Below are positions 1 to 8,920 of a stretch of DNA of 32,636 nt, one piece after another (position 1 is the first letter of the stretch; every line of letters starts with the position of its first letter). Origin of the DNA: an uncultured Gilliamella sp. (lineage in GTDB: Bacteria; Pseudomonadota; Gammaproteobacteria; Enterobacterales; Orbaceae); contig CAMLPV010000020.1 of NCBI GenBank assembly GCA_946482005.1, positions 1 to 32,636 of the forward strand. Reading direction: 5' to 3'. The translations under genes and the position numbers were made by a program. Below the pieces are notes generated by a model. The model was given only the letters and a program-made list of their open reading frames with translations, had not been told where the DNA came from and did no database searches.

Positions 1-190
1 TTTGCTTATCTTCGCTGGTGAAATCTATCTGATATTGCCAAGGTTCATTTAACCGCTCATGACCTTTAATTGATACAACAGAAATGCTTGATAATACGTC
101 GGAACCATCAACTGACAACGAATAGTTATTATGTGATAAGTGCCCTGAAAGCGAAGTTAAGCTATCGCTGAGCTGCTCCATTATGCTCAT
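1..190 (-). CDS. vgrG: Type VI secretion spike protein VgrG, N-terminal fragment
   Basis: Minus-strand reading frame that starts at ATG 188-190 and runs off the left edge of the window; 63 codons are visible. The translation contains NNYSLSVDG and then SISVVSIKGHERLNEPWQYQ, the usual start of VgrG/TssI (a beta-rich opening, then a 'G.E.L.EPW.Y.I' segment leading into the gp27-like base). VgrG trimers cap the Hcp tube and carry PAAR-tipped effectors, so it may act with the PAAR effector encoded near 16.5 kb. An AAGGA ribosome binding site lies about 7 bases upstream of the ATG. Only the N-terminus is present, so any fused effector domain is unknown. The assignment rests on pattern recognition of this opening. 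Confidence 0.75.
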   Translation of the reverse strand, partial: MSIMEQLSDSLTSLSGHLSHNNYSLSVDGSDVLSSISVVSIKGHERLNEPWQYQIDFTSEDKQ

Positions 191-305
191 ACTTCAATCC
201 TTAATTTGTAACAGCAAAATTGATATTTTTCAAAAACACAGATATTTATTAACGATAATCTGAGTGATATAAATTAAGTATTTTTTTTAAACGAGTCAAT
301 TATTT

Positions 306-335
306 TTTTATTAACTTTTATTAACTTTTATTAAT
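306..335. repeat. Three-unit 10-bp tandem repeat
   Basis: Three head-to-tail copies of TTTTATTAAC; the last copy ends in T instead of C. It is very AT-rich. It could be replication slippage or an A/T-rich protein-binding stretch; nothing further can be said. Confidence 0.7.
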
Positions 336-359
336 TTTTATTTATTGTAGATAATGATT

Positions 360-557
360 AAACTGAGTAATTAATTCGGCTTTTTATTTTTTAGATGGTC
401 ATATTAAAATATATCAATTAATCATTTAATTAGACTTGCACACTGATTTATAAATGCTTTGAAATTAATGTTGATAATAAATACAATTTATAATAGATCG
501 TATTGATATGGATTTGAGTTATTTACCAAAATCATCAAACTGTAAATTACTCATGAG
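360..557. repeat. Degenerate dispersed repeat, copy A
   Basis: Shares blocks in the same order and at similar spacing with 3900-4112. The first is GAGTAATTAAT near the left end. The second, about 140 bp further on, is a roughly 57-bp block beginning TATTGATATGGATTT and ending in a TAAATTACT-CA-GAG motif (501-557). The middle is poorly conserved. It has no coding potential. It may be a decayed small mobile or repeat element, or a conserved intergenic element of the genome. Confidence 0.5.
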
Positions 558-700
558 AAAGGGTTAGCGGTTAGGGGTTAGCAGTTAACGATAAGAATTA
601 AAAATAAATTACAGCAAAATACAATCGGCAAATGGTATAGACTCCTGAATATTTTTTACAAAATTTACTGTTTTTATACTCAAAAATCCTTAAGACCTAA

Positions 701-746
701 AAAGGATTATCCTTTATTTCCCACAATAAAAATAACTCGCTATAAT
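701..746 (+). promoter_or_regulatory. rlmL promoter with adjoining palindrome
   Basis: A perfect -10 hexamer TATAAT lies at 741-746. About 18 bp upstream only a weak -35 (TTTCCC, 717-722) is visible. A perfect 7+1+7 palindrome, AAAGGAT T ATCCTTT, occupies 701-715 just above the -35 and could be an operator. Because the ATG at 745 overlaps the -10 box, it cannot be the translation start of a message made from this promoter. This supports the start at 778. Confidence 0.55.
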
Positions 747-777
747 GCATTCAATTTTATTGTTAAGTGGATTATGC

Positions 778-2898
778 ATGAAAACACTATTTGCCAGCAC
801 GTCACGCGGGCTTGAAGAGTTATTGAAAAAAGAGTTAGAAGAATTAGGTTCGGTCGATTGTAAAATTGCTCAAGGGGGTGTCTTTTTTGATGCGGATGAA
901 AAGACATTATATCAATCATTATTATGGTCGCGTCTGGCATCGCGTATATTGTTGCCAATTGCTGAGTTTGATATTTATAGTGATTTAGATCTCTATTCGT
1001 GCGTTTTTAATATTAAATGGCCAGATATTTTTGCAGTTGATAACTCCTTTGTGATTAATTTTGTTGGTGTAAACGATTTTATCCGTAATAGCCAATATGG
1101 CGCACTCAAAATTAAAGATGCGATTGTTGATCACTTCTCTCGTCATACTAACGAGCGCCCTAATGTAGCTAAGCAAGATCCTGATGTTCGTATTCATGCT
1201 TATTTAAATAAGAACCGTGTAACACTTTCGTTAGATTTAAGTGGTAATAGTTTGCATCAACGTGGTTATCGTCAGCAAACTGGACAAGCGCCATTGAAAG
1301 AGAACTTAGCTGCTGCAATTATTATGCGCTCAGGCTGGCAGATGGACACGCCATTAATCGATCCTATGTGTGGTTCGGGAACACTGCTAATCGAAGCAGC
1401 GATGATTGCTGCTAAAATTCCACCGGGTTTATTACGTAAACATTGGGGATTCTTTGCTTGGAAAGGCTTTAATCCAATACTTTGGAATGAACTATTATTT
1501 GCCGCTAAACACAATATTAGCAAACCGAATATACCATTTATCGGTTACGACAATAATACCGTTGTATTAGAGCGAGCAAAACAAAATGCCATTCAAGTGG
1601 GTGTAGACGATTTGATTACATTTGCATTACAGGATGTAACACAGTTAACCAATCCACTGCCTAATGATATAACAGGTACAATAATTAGTAATCCACCTTA
1701 TGGCGAAAGATTAGAAAGTGAGCCAGCTCTTGTTGCCTTGCACACAGCGCTTGGTCGTCAAATTAAGCAATATTTTGGTGGCTGGCGACTTTCGTTATTT
1801 AGTGGCGCACCTCAATTGTTAGACTGTTTACAAATGCGTGCAGAAAGACAATTTAAAGCGAAGAATGGTCCGTTAGATTGTGTACAAAAAAATTATAGTA
1901 TTGCGCAACGCTCTAACGAACAAGTCAGTACACCAATATTGCCAGCGACTGATTTTGCGAATCGTTTACGAAAAAATAAGCAAAAACTTGAAAAATGGGC
2001 TGCACAAGAACAGCTAGAGTGTTATCGCCTTTATGATGCCGATTTACCTGAATACAATGTTGCTATCGATCGTTATAAAGATAAAGTAGTCGTACAGGAA
2101 TATGCAGCACCTAAAAATATCGATCCACAAAAAACTCGTCAACGGCTATTTGATATTATTAACGCCACTATGTCAGTGCTAGAACTCACTGCCGATCAAT
2201 TAGTTTTAAAAACGCGTGAAAAGCAGAAAGGCAAACAGCAATATCAAAAATTGAGCCAAAAACAGGATTATTTTTTGGTGCATGAGTATGCCATTAATAA
2301 ACGCAAAACTCAGTTTTGGGTAAATGTGACCGATTATTTAGATACAGGGCTGTTTTTAGATCATCGTTTAGCGCGCAAAATGATTGGTGAAATGAGTGCA
2401 GGTAAGGATTTTCTAAATCTGTTTGCTTATACCGGTAGTGCAACGGTTTATGCGGGTCTAGGTGACGCTAAGTCAACTACGACGGTTGATATGTCACGCA
2501 CTTATTTACAATGGGCCGATCGTAATCTAAAACAAAACGGATTAACAGGTCGACAGCATCGCTTAATTCAAGCTGATTGTTTATTGTATTTAGAACAAAG
2601 TGATGATCAGTTCGATCTAATCTTTATTGATCCACCTACATTTTCAAATTCTAAAAGAATGAGTGATACTTTTGATGTTCAACGTGATCATTTAAAAATA
2701 ATGGCGAATTTAAAACGGTTATTAAAACCAAATGGTATTATTGTGTTTTCGAACAATAAACGGGGTTTTAAAATGGATAACGCGGGTATGCAAAACCTTG
2801 GATTGACTTATCAAGATATCACCAATAAAACGTTATCTTTGGACTTTAAACGTAATAAGCAAATTCACTGCTGTTTTATTGTCCAACACCAAAAATAA
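778..2898 (+). CDS. rlmL: 23S rRNA (guanine-N2/N7) methyltransferase RlmKL
   Basis: Fused bifunctional SAM-dependent methyltransferase that modifies 23S rRNA at G2445 (N2, the RlmL half) and G2069 (N7, the RlmK half) during large-subunit assembly. In order (residues from Met-778): a THUMP-containing N-terminal region (about 40-155), the RlmL Rossmann domain with [14 protein letters not shown] near 195 and the catalytic SNPPYGERL near 304, then the RlmK domain with [13 protein letters not shown] near 547 and [11 protein letters not shown] near 617. The 706-residue length matches the enterobacterial protein, and similarity to E. coli RlmL is evident throughout. I chose the ATG at 778 ([16 protein letters not shown]) over an in-frame ATG at 745, because the latter overlaps the -10 box and would add 11 residues not found in the family. 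It is a single gene, closed by a strong terminator. Confidence 0.95.
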   Translation: MKTLFASTSRGLEELLKKELEELGSVDCKIAQGGVFFDADEKTLYQSLLWSRLASRILLPIAEFDIYSDLDLYSCVFNIKWPDIFAVDNSFVINFVGVNDFIRNSQYGALKIKDAIVDHFSRHTNERPNVAKQDPDVRIHAYLNKNRVTLSLDLSGNSLHQRGYRQQTGQAPLKENLAAAIIMRSGWQMDTPLIDPMCGSGTLLIEAAMIAAKIPPGLLRKHWGFFAWKGFNPILWNELLFAAKHNISKPNIPFIGYDNNTVVLERAKQNAIQVGVDDLITFALQDVTQLTNPLPNDITGTIISNPPYGERLESEPALVALHTALGRQIKQYFGGWRLSLFSGAPQLLDCLQMRAERQFKAKNGPLDCVQKNYSIAQRSNEQVSTPILPATDFANRLRKNKQKLEKWAAQEQLECYRLYDADLPEYNVAIDRYKDKVVVQEYAAPKNIDPQKTRQRLFDIINATMSVLELTADQLVLKTREKQKGKQQYQKLSQKQDYFLVHEYAINKRKTQFWVNVTDYLDTGLFLDHRLARKMIGEMSAGKDFLNLFAYTGSATVYAGLGDAKSTTTVDMSRTYLQWADRNLKQNGLTGRQHRLIQADCLLYLEQSDDQFDLIFIDPPTFSNSKRMSDTFDVQRDHLKIMANLKRLLKPNGIIVFSNNKRGFKMDNAGMQNLGLTYQDITNKTLSLDFKRNKQIHCCFIVQHQK

Positions 2899-2929
2899 AA
2901 TTTCACAACCAAAAGTAAAATTTTGACTG

Positions 2930-2974
2930 AATTCTCCTTAAAAAATATATATGAATTTTTAAGGAGAATTTTTT
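2930..2974 (+). terminator. Rho-independent terminator of rlmL
   Basis: A 15-bp perfect stem, AATTCTCCTTAAAAA (2930-2944) with TTTTTAAGGAGAATT (2956-2970), followed by TTTT. It lies 31 bp after the rlmL stop codon. The remaining gap to 3205 is AT-rich and shows nothing else I can recognise. Confidence 0.85.
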
Positions 2975-3205
2975 AGATTTAAAATATTGTAGGCAAATTA
3001 AAAAATTAATATTAATCGTAAAAATAAACGAACTAGTGCCAGTATATTTTACTTTGAGTAACAGATGCTGATAAATGATAAGTAATTTATCAAGCGACTA
3101 CGGAAGCAATTTTTAATGCTTAGCCAATTATAAATTGGCAAAATAATTAAACTTTGACTAATGTATACTAACTAAGTTAGTTCTTATTTTGCCGATCTTT
3201 ATTTT

Positions 3206-3589
3206 TTAATTATTCCGATAATTGGCCAGTTCAACTAAATTTCCATCTGGGTCTCTGAGATATAAACTATTGATATCTCCCTGTGCACCATGTCGTTTTA
3301 CCACACCCTCTACAATAGGATAACCTTTTTTTTCGATTTCCTTTTTAATGGATTCAACATCTTCTTCAACAATTAAACAAAAATCTTGGCTACCGTATTC
3401 TGGATGTAATGCTGCGGGTTGAAATTCGCCTTTTTTAGCGTGAATATTAATTTTTTGATGACCAAAAATAAAAGCATGTCGTCCATCTTTTTCAACATGC
3501 TTCATACCAAGAAGATCTTGATAAAATGCGATACTTTTATCAATATTGTGGGTAGTGATAACAAAATGGTCTATACTTTTGACTTTCAT
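3206..3589 (-). CDS. VOC (glyoxalase/bleomycin-resistance fold) family protein
   Basis: 127-residue single-module vicinal-oxygen-chelate protein. Two beta-alpha-beta-beta-beta motifs are visible. The first opens with the typical SIDHFVITTHNIDKSIAFYQ (conserved His8) and continues LLGMKHVEKDGRHAFIFG with the INIHAK strand. The second ends YLRDPDGNLVELANY, whose Glu near position 120 is the usual last metal ligand. Such proteins use a divalent metal for isomerisation, ring-opening dioxygenation or adduct formation; the substrate cannot be told from sequence. A strong ribosome binding site (GAGGAG) lies about 5 bases upstream of the start. It stands alone, convergent with rlmL. Family confidence is high; function is unknown. 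Confidence 0.85.
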   Translation of the reverse strand: MKVKSIDHFVITTHNIDKSIAFYQDLLGMKHVEKDGRHAFIFGHQKINIHAKKGEFQPAALHPEYGSQDFCLIVEEDVESIKKEIEKKGYPIVEGVVKRHGAQGDINSLYLRDPDGNLVELANYRNN

Positions 3590-4106
3590 TTTTTCTCCTC
3601 ACCGTTTTATATGAATACGAATATTGAATATGATAAAAATTAAACACCAATATTTAGTTTATCAATTGTTCTCACTGACATTAAGTTATATTTATACATA
3701 ATTTTATGGAATTATTATTGATGTTATTACTTGCATGAAAAACAAAATGAACGTTTAAAATAACACAGGAGTTATCATTAAAATAATCTTCAATTTTAGA
3801 ATCATTTCTTTGTCATACTCTTTCAAATCAATAAAATAATAACCAAATAAAATAAACATGTGAATAATTATTAAAATCACTCTTTTTTCAGTTAATACTC
3901 AAACCGAGTAATTAATGTATTTTGCATTTTATCGTTACAAATATTAATAGTCATAAGTCAATGAATTATAATTTTAATGACGTATAAAAAACCTAGAACG
4001 AACTTTAATAATAAAATTGATATTAATAACCTGTACAACTCATAATAGGTGTTATTGATATGGATTTTTGGGTTATTTACTAAGAGCATCAAATTATAAA
4101 TTACTT
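3590..4106. other. Gene-free gap with second copy of the dispersed repeat
   Basis: The 566 bp between the VOC gene and the uspF-like gene contain no credible reading frame. The left part must hold the VOC promoter. The right part (from about 3900) is the second copy of the degenerate repeat also seen at 360-557, and it ends in a hairpin next to the uspF stop. Confidence 0.6.
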
Positions 4107-4112
4107 ACGAGG
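3900..4112. repeat. Degenerate dispersed repeat, copy B
   Basis: Companion of 360-557. It has GAGTAATTAAT near 3906, a shared stretch around 4030-4052 (ATAATAGNTNNTATTGATATGG-like), and a conserved end block from TATTGATATGGATTT (4053) to TTACTTACGAG (4112). The two copies differ by small insertions and many substitutions. It is non-coding. Confidence 0.5.
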
Positions 4113-4132
4113 AGTTATTCGCTCCTCGTTTT
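4107..4132. terminator. Hairpin downstream of uspF
   Basis: Perfect 8-bp stem ACGAGGAG / CTCCTCGT with a 7-base loop. It lies 24 bp beyond the stop codon of the minus-strand uspF-like gene. The T-run (TTTT) is on the plus-strand side, so it is a better plus-strand terminator than a minus-strand one. It may still act as a 3' end barrier for uspF. Confidence 0.5.
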
Positions 4133-4155
4133 AGTTTAAAGAATAAATTTCGCAA

Positions 4156-4584
4156 CTATCGAACTACTAGAACTGACGTTTGCGCACTACGGACTACACC
4201 TGCCGCATTCGATCCCAGTAAGTGAGTGGTAATATTAGGGCGACGTGATCCTAATATAATTAAGTCGGGTTTTAATTCTTCCGCAATATGAAGAATTTCA
4301 TCTCTTGGATTACCAAACGCAATAGAAAACGACAATTTTTCTTGGGGTAAATTAATAGAAGCCATTAATTTATGTAACCATTGTTCAGTTTGTACAGTTG
4401 CTTTATCTTTAAATTCATCAAAACCAAATGAGTAAGCATTCACAATTGCTGACGCTACTGGCAAGGTATGGAAGAAGATCACCTCGGCATTTGATAATTT
4501 TGCCAAACATTCGACATGTGGGATGACTTTTTGGGTTAACTCATCTTCAAGCACATCAATCGGTACTAAAATTTTGTTGTACAT
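4156..4584 (-). CDS. uspF: Universal stress protein, UspF-like
   Basis: 142-residue UspA-superfamily protein. It opens MYNKILVPIDVLEDELTQKV, as UspF/UspG proteins do, and ends with the nucleotide-binding signature region LIILGSRRPNITTHLLGSNA followed by AGVVRSAQTSVLVVR. The E. coli UspF C-terminus ([20 protein letters not shown]) is nearly the same. Members bind ATP and dimerise; they are linked to stress survival and, for UspF/G, to adhesion and motility. A GAGGGGG ribosome binding site precedes the ATG. It is a single gene facing away from the GNAT gene. The UspF assignment within the superfamily is probable rather than proven. Confidence 0.85.
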   Translation of the reverse strand: MYNKILVPIDVLEDELTQKVIPHVECLAKLSNAEVIFFHTLPVASAIVNAYSFGFDEFKDKATVQTEQWLHKLMASINLPQEKLSFSIAFGNPRDEILHIAEELKPDLIILGSRRPNITTHLLGSNAAGVVRSAQTSVLVVR

Positions 4585-4799
4585 AAAACTACCCCCTCGC
4601 TAAATAAAACCTGATAATTGATCTTTGACAATACGGTCTAATAGTCATATGGTTTAAGGATCATGGCATTTGATTATTATGATACTCATTTTGGATTTAT
4701 TTTTTTTAATAGTTAAGTTAGTTGATGCTTACTATAATATCCTAAAACCAATTTAGAAAAATGAAACCTTTTTTTACTCATTTCATGACGGAGATCACC

Positions 4800-5210
4800 A
4801 TGAGTAGTATTATTTACCGTTCTGATATCAAACCGGAACTTGAACAAGCTATTGCACTTTATCGTCACTGTTCACTAGGCGAACGCCGACCTCTTGCCGA
4901 TTCAACACGATTTAAAGCTATGTTAGATAATGCTAACTTAGTTATAACCGCGTGGCATAATGATAAATTAATTGGTATAGCCCGTTGTTTAACGGATTTT
5001 GTATATATAACTTATTTGGCCGATCTTGCTGTGGATGAGGATTATCAAAAACAAGGTATTGGTAAACAATTAATTAAAGAAGTAAAAAAGAATACTCATG
5101 AAAATTGCTCGATAACCTTACTGGCGGCTCCAAGTGCGGTTGATTATTATGGACATATCGGATTTAATGCTCATCCTTCCGCTTGGATTTTAAGAGATAA
5201 ATCAATATGA
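4800..5210 (+). CDS. GNAT family N-acetyltransferase
   Basis: 136-residue acetyltransferase (from the ATG at 4800) of the Gcn5-related fold. Motif A is plain: YLADLAVDEDYQKQGIGKQL, with Q-K-Q-G-I-G as the acetyl-CoA pyrophosphate loop. The later YYGHIGF segment (motif B) is also typical. The acceptor substrate is unknown. The ATG at 4761 would give 149 residues, but GGAG at 4790-4793, about 6 bases before ATG 4800, points to the shorter form MSSIIYRSDIKPELE. Its stop overlaps the yceF start by four bases (ATGA), so the two are probably translationally coupled; a role in the same pathway is not implied. Confidence 0.88.
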   Translation: MSSIIYRSDIKPELEQAIALYRHCSLGERRPLADSTRFKAMLDNANLVITAWHNDKLIGIARCLTDFVYITYLADLAVDEDYQKQGIGKQLIKEVKKNTHENCSITLLAAPSAVDYYGHIGFNAHPSAWILRDKSI

Positions 5211-5788
5211 GAATCATTTTAGCGTCAACATCGCCATCACGTAAAAAAGTACTTGAAAAATTCGCTATCCCTTTTGAATGTGTTCCACCTATTTGTGACG
5301 AAACACCGCTTGCGGGTGAGTCTGCCGAGCAGTTGGTTGTACGTCTAGCGAATCTCAAAGCGCAATCATTAGTCGATAAATATCCAGACAGCTTAATCAT
5401 TGGCTCTGATCAAGTAGGCGTTTTAGAGGGAAAAATTGTCTGCAAACCACATACTATTGAAAATGCCCGCAAACAACTTGCCAATAGCAGTGGCAAAGCA
5501 TTCTATTTTTATACAGGGATGACGGTTATTAATACCCGCTCGGGTCAATCTACCACTCTTTGTGAACCATTCAAAGTCACCTTTCGGCAACTCAGTAGTT
5601 CTGAAATCGATGCCTATATCGCTAAAGAGATGCCGCTACAGTGTGCTGGCAGTTTTAAATGTGATGAACTCGGCATAACGTTGTTTGATAAGTTAGAGGG
5701 AGATGATATTAATTCATTAGTCGGATTGCCTCTGTTAAAGCTTAATAAAATAATGATTGAAATGGGCTGTAATCCCTTATTGCTTTAA
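5207..5788 (+). CDS. yceF: Maf-like 7-methyl-GTP pyrophosphatase YceF
   Basis: 193-residue Maf/HAM1-superfamily nucleotide pyrophosphatase. In E. coli YceF hydrolyses 7-methyl-GTP (and related modified nucleotides) to the monophosphate, sanitising the pool. The signature ILASTSPSRKKVLEK opens the protein. It is followed by CDETP (residues 26-30), the catalytic-base region IIGSDQVGVLEG near 65-76, KPHTIENARKQL, and the CAGSFKCDELGITLFDKLEG segment near 146-165. Similarity to E. coli YceF is continuous and the length matches. It overlaps the upstream acetyltransferase stop by four bases. In many gammaproteobacteria yceF is next to yceD-rpmF; that context is absent here. Confidence 0.93.
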   Translation: MRIILASTSPSRKKVLEKFAIPFECVPPICDETPLAGESAEQLVVRLANLKAQSLVDKYPDSLIIGSDQVGVLEGKIVCKPHTIENARKQLANSSGKAFYFYTGMTVINTRSGQSTTLCEPFKVTFRQLSSSEIDAYIAKEMPLQCAGSFKCDELGITLFDKLEGDDINSLVGLPLLKLNKIMIEMGCNPLLL

Positions 5789-5809
5789 CCAGTGGGGCAA
5801 AATGAATAA

Positions 5810-5846
5810 GTCAGTGTTCACTTAAGATTATGTGAGTGAGCATTGA
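5810..5846. terminator. Hairpin between convergent yceF and the iron operon
   Basis: A stem of about 15 bp, with G-U pairs, formed by 5810-5824 and 5832-5846 (GTCAGTGTTCACTTA against TGTGAGTGAGCATTGAC). It sits midway between two convergent genes, so it probably ends transcripts from both sides. There is no long T-run on either strand. Confidence 0.55.
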
Positions 5847-5851
5847 CTAAT

Positions 5852-6517
5852 TTAATCAATAAACCGCCCTGCCGACATTTTCATGATATTTTGGCTATAA
5901 CTTGCTACATCATTATCATGAGTGACAATCAATAACGCAGTACCTTGTTGGTTAATTTCTTTTAGCAGTTGCATAATATCAGTAGAACTTTCCTCATCGA
6001 GATCACTGGTGGGTTCATCTGCAATGATGATTTGTGGCTGGCAAATTAATGCACGTAATATGGCAATGCGACGCATTTCACCGCCTGACATATTGGCTGG
6101 ATAAACATCTTGCAAATAACTGACTTTAGCTTTTTCCAACAAACTCTTCGCATAACCCAAGCTACTTTTATTTGGACGCTTAGTTAAGTAATAAGGTAAG
6201 CGAATATTATCAATCGCAGTAAGATTAGGGAGTAAACTGCTGCCTTGAGGAATATAACCAATATGCTGATTACGAAAAGCCGATACTTGCTGATCATCTA
6301 ATTCAAATAGATTTACATCATTGAATGTTACTTTCCCCTGTGTTGGTGTTAATAAACCCGCAATCATATTCAAAAGCGTCGTTTTACCACTACCCGATTT
6401 ACCCATAATGCATTTAAAATCACCTGGTTGCATACTGAAACTGACATTATTTACTGCTGCAAAGGTTTGTTGACCACGTTGATAATCTTTACGCAAATTT
6501 CGAACATTCAGTAACAT
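5852..6517 (-). CDS. ABC transporter ATP-binding protein (iron operon, distal)
   Basis: 221-residue LolD/MacB-type ATPase. Walker A is GKSGSGKTT (about residues 39-47), the Q-loop region GYIPQGSSLLPNLTAIDNI, the signature MSGGEMRRIAILRAL, Walker B IIIADEPTSDLDE and the H-loop LIVTHD. It partners the FtsX-like permease encoded just upstream: the permease stop and this ATG share one base (TAATG), which implies translational coupling. It is the last gene of the iron-uptake operon. By analogy with the Campylobacter P19 cluster it should energise an export- or stress-type FtsX system linked to iron acquisition. The transported species is unknown. Confidence 0.9.
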   Translation of the reverse strand: MLLNVRNLRKDYQRGQQTFAAVNNVSFSMQPGDFKCIMGKSGSGKTTLLNMIAGLLTPTQGKVTFNDVNLFELDDQQVSAFRNQHIGYIPQGSSLLPNLTAIDNIRLPYYLTKRPNKSSLGYAKSLLEKAKVSYLQDVYPANMSGGEMRRIAILRALICQPQIIIADEPTSDLDEESSTDIMQLLKEINQQGTALLIVTHDNDVASYSQNIMKMSAGRFID

Positions 6518-7728
6518 TATTCACCCTCTCTGAGCGTGCTGTAAGTATCAAACTTAGTCATAGATAAAGCTGAATAGATACTTGATAATGGTCCAATAAT
6601 TATGGTTAATGCCAATACCACTACTGCATAGCATAACGCATCAATCACTGAAAGATTAATGCATGGCAAACCAATGGTTTGGCAGATTAATAAGCTAAAC
6701 GCATAAAGCAATACACCTGCTAATAAAATGCCCATTAAGCCACCTAATGCACTAATAATTAAAGATTCACGCAGCAACATTTTGACTAAATCTCGACGTG
6801 AAGCCCCTAAGATACGCAATAAACTGATTTCGCGCTTACGCTCATTTAAATTTGACGAGAAGATGACAAAAATAATCACTATTGCTAATACCCAAAAAAT
6901 TGCCGATAAACTATATACAATGGTCGAAAAGCTATTTAACCATTTGGAAATATTACTTAACATACCTTTAGTCATAACAAAATCAAGTTGATAGTCGATA
7001 GCGTATTTGGGCATGATTTGATTAACAATATCTTTAGGCTGATAATCAGGATCGACTTTGATAAAAATGGAAGAGGCATAATCCGCAAAATGATCGACAT
7101 CGCCTTGCACTAATTCAGCTTCTTTCATTAAAGTGTGTGCTGCTGGCATAGTCATAAATACCGAAGTGTCAAAGCCCATCCCCGTACTATCCATTTTGGC
7201 TGCTATTTTGAAAGGATGATTGAAAAACATGACCTCATCGCCAATATTTGAACTAATTTTCGATCCAACTACAATTTGGTTATCAGTAAGTGACTCAGTA
7301 AGTTGCGATTGCAACCAAGGTTTGATCACAAAATCGCTTTGTTGATCAAAACCAATTAGTTGCACTTTTGATGTACAGCAACCGGCACTCAGTGAAGCGA
7401 TAAAAAGCTGGGGTGATATTGCTTGTATTCCTTTAATATTTTTGATTTTATCAATCAAATCAACTTTTAAATAAAAGCTACTTGGTTCACCCCGTAATAA
7501 GGCAACTTCTAGATTTTTTTCGTAACCATATGGGACAACTAAAATATCCGCACCAAGGCGATCAGCCATGCCAGAAATTCCCAAACTGAGATTTTTCATA
7601 ATCACGCTACCGCCAAAAAGTGTGGCAGAAAACAACATAACAATGATAATCAAACAACAACTCCGAAATGGTCGCCGCTGAATGTTTTGCCAAGCCAAAT
7701 TAGCCATGGTGATGGGTTGTTCTTGCAT
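6517..7728 (-). CDS. FtsX-like ABC permease (iron operon, distal)
   Basis: 403-residue inner-membrane permease of the MacB/LolC/FtsX type. One transmembrane helix near residues 22-45 (CLIIIVMLFSATLFGGSVIM) is followed by a periplasmic domain of about 200 residues. Three C-terminal helices follow (near 270-295, 320-345 and 360-385), with the EISLLRILGASRRDLVKMLL coupling segment typical of FtsX permeases. The periplasmic part contains a Cys pair (AGCCTSK, near 115). It is coupled by a one-base overlap to its ATPase and lies 36 bases after the DUF4418 gene. It is a distinct paralogue of the two other permeases in the operon. Confidence 0.87.
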   Translation of the reverse strand: MQEQPITMANLAWQNIQRRPFRSCCLIIIVMLFSATLFGGSVIMKNLSLGISGMADRLGADILVVPYGYEKNLEVALLRGEPSSFYLKVDLIDKIKNIKGIQAISPQLFIASLSAGCCTSKVQLIGFDQQSDFVIKPWLQSQLTESLTDNQIVVGSKISSNIGDEVMFFNHPFKIAAKMDSTGMGFDTSVFMTMPAAHTLMKEAELVQGDVDHFADYASSIFIKVDPDYQPKDIVNQIMPKYAIDYQLDFVMTKGMLSNISKWLNSFSTIVYSLSAIFWVLAIVIIFVIFSSNLNERKREISLLRILGASRRDLVKMLLRESLIISALGGLMGILLAGVLLYAFSLLICQTIGLPCINLSVIDALCYAVVVLALTIIIGPLSSIYSALSMTKFDTYSTLREGE

Positions 7729-7764
7729 GTTTAGATCCTATTTTTTATTAAAGATTGTATATCT

Positions 7765-8232
7765 TTAAAATATGCTTCTTCTGGCCGCTTTATTAAGATA
7801 GAAAGTATTCACCAGCGCAATAATAAATAATAACAATGACAATAAGACGAGCGCTGGTTTAGCACCCATATTGCAGCGCATCATTTGATTATCACATACG
7901 CCAATTAAAATGGTCGGAATAGCCAAAGCAAATAATGAAATGCAAGCAATCGCCATACTTAATCCCATTCGCAGAAAAATTTTACGACAAAATAGCATTA
8001 AGGTACCAATTGCAATAATCAAACTGCCCACGCCAACTTCAGCTCGACCTGTCCAAAAGCATTTCATAATTTTACCAACACCGGTATGCACATGTTCTAC
8101 TTGACCTTGCATTGTTGCAGTTGATAGGTTAACGGTTTCATGTGGGCAGACGGGTAAAATATACAGAGGAAATAAAATAAATAATATGCCAATAATGATA
8201 TAGATGAGTGATGAAACAACACGATTTTGCAT
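7765..8232 (-). CDS. DUF4418 family four-helix membrane protein
   Basis: 155-residue membrane protein with four hydrophobic segments (about 8-28, 65-85, 90-112, 128-148). Cysteines sit in the loops (LPVCPHETV near 29, KCFW near 58, GVCDNQMMRCNMGAKP near 113-123). The pattern of an early C-PHE and a later C-x6-C-N-x-G-AKP matches DUF4418 proteins as I know them, which are found beside FtsX-type ABC genes. No biochemical function is established. It lies between the two ABC modules of the iron operon, 18 bases after the preceding ATPase gene, so a role in redox or assembly of that system is a guess. A start at 8232 fits the hydrophobic first helix. Confidence 0.75.
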   Translation of the reverse strand: MQNRVVSSLIYIIIGILFILFPLYILPVCPHETVNLSTATMQGQVEHVHTGVGKIMKCFWTGRAEVGVGSLIIAIGTLMLFCRKIFLRMGLSMAIACISLFALAIPTILIGVCDNQMMRCNMGAKPALVLLSLLLFIIALVNTFYLNKAARRSIF

Positions 8233-8250
8233 AATTTAAAACCTTAAATA

Positions 8251-8910
8251 TTAATTATTAATTACTCGGGCAACCTTGCCATGTTCAAGTACAACGGTTG
8301 TTTGAGCATGTTTTGATACTTCAAGTGAATGAGTCACAACAATAATAGTACTCCCTTCTTCGTGCAGTTGATGCAGTAAATTCATAACCATTGCTTCATT
8401 ATTTTCATCTAAATTACCAGTAGGTTCATCGGCTAAGATTAATTTTGGATAATTGATTAAGGCGCGGGCAATGCATACACGTTGCTGTTCCCCGCCTGAT
8501 AACTGATTTGGCAAGTGCTTAGCACGGGCAGCAAGTCCAACCCTTTCCAGCGCTTGCATGGCTTCTTTTTCATCGACCATGCTGTGATAATATTGTGCAA
8601 CCATTACGTTTTCGAGTGCGGTTAGATAAGACACTAAATGGAATTGTTGAAAGATAAGACCGATTTTATCACGGCGGATTTCGGTTAATTCGGGTAGAGA
8701 TAATTGGGTGATATCTTGTCCATCTAAAATGACTGATCCTAAAGATGGTTTATCCATACAACCAATAATATTCATCAAGGTCGTTTTGCCACTGCCCGAT
8801 GGTCCCATAATGGATAACCATTTGCTCTCTTCTACAACTAAATTCACATCTGATAAGGCATGAAGAGAACCATAAATCTTAGATACATTATTAACTTCGA
8901 GTATATTCAT
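8251..8910 (-). CDS. ABC transporter ATP-binding protein (iron operon, proximal)
   Basis: 219-residue ATPase of the LolD/MacB family. Walker A GPSGSGKTTL (about 36-45), Q-loop IFQQFHLVSYLTALENVMV, signature LSGGEQQRVCIARAL, Walker B LILADEPTGNLDE, H-loop IVVTHS. It lies 10 bases downstream of one FtsX permease gene; that gene follows another 17 bases away, so this ATPase probably serves both permeases as a heterodimer. The same ATPase/permease/permease arrangement is known from the Campylobacter P19 iron cluster. It is fully intact. Confidence 0.9.
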   Translation of the reverse strand: MNILEVNNVSKIYGSLHALSDVNLVVEESKWLSIMGPSGSGKTTLMNIIGCMDKPSLGSVILDGQDITQLSLPELTEIRRDKIGLIFQQFHLVSYLTALENVMVAQYYHSMVDEKEAMQALERVGLAARAKHLPNQLSGGEQQRVCIARALINYPKLILADEPTGNLDENNEAMVMNLLHQLHEEGSTIIVVTHSLEVSKHAQTTVVLEHGKVARVINN

Positions 8911-8920
8911 ACTTTACATC

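Larger units (their letters stand above)
191..700. other. AT-rich gene-free gap between vgrG and rlmL
   Basis: The gap between the divergent vgrG and rlmL genes contains no convincing reading frame. It holds a short 10-bp tandem repeat (306-335), one copy of a degenerate dispersed repeat (360-557) and a G-rich patch near 561-590 in which GGTTAG is repeated. Promoters for both flanking genes must lie here. Confidence 0.6.

Noticed and set aside
745..777. Upstream in-frame ATG for rlmL
   Set aside because: It overlaps the TATAAT -10 box and adds residues absent from the family; the start at 778 is preferred.
740..958. 72-codon minus-strand frame over the rlmL start
   Set aside because: Antisense to rlmL and its promoter, without ribosome binding site or homology.
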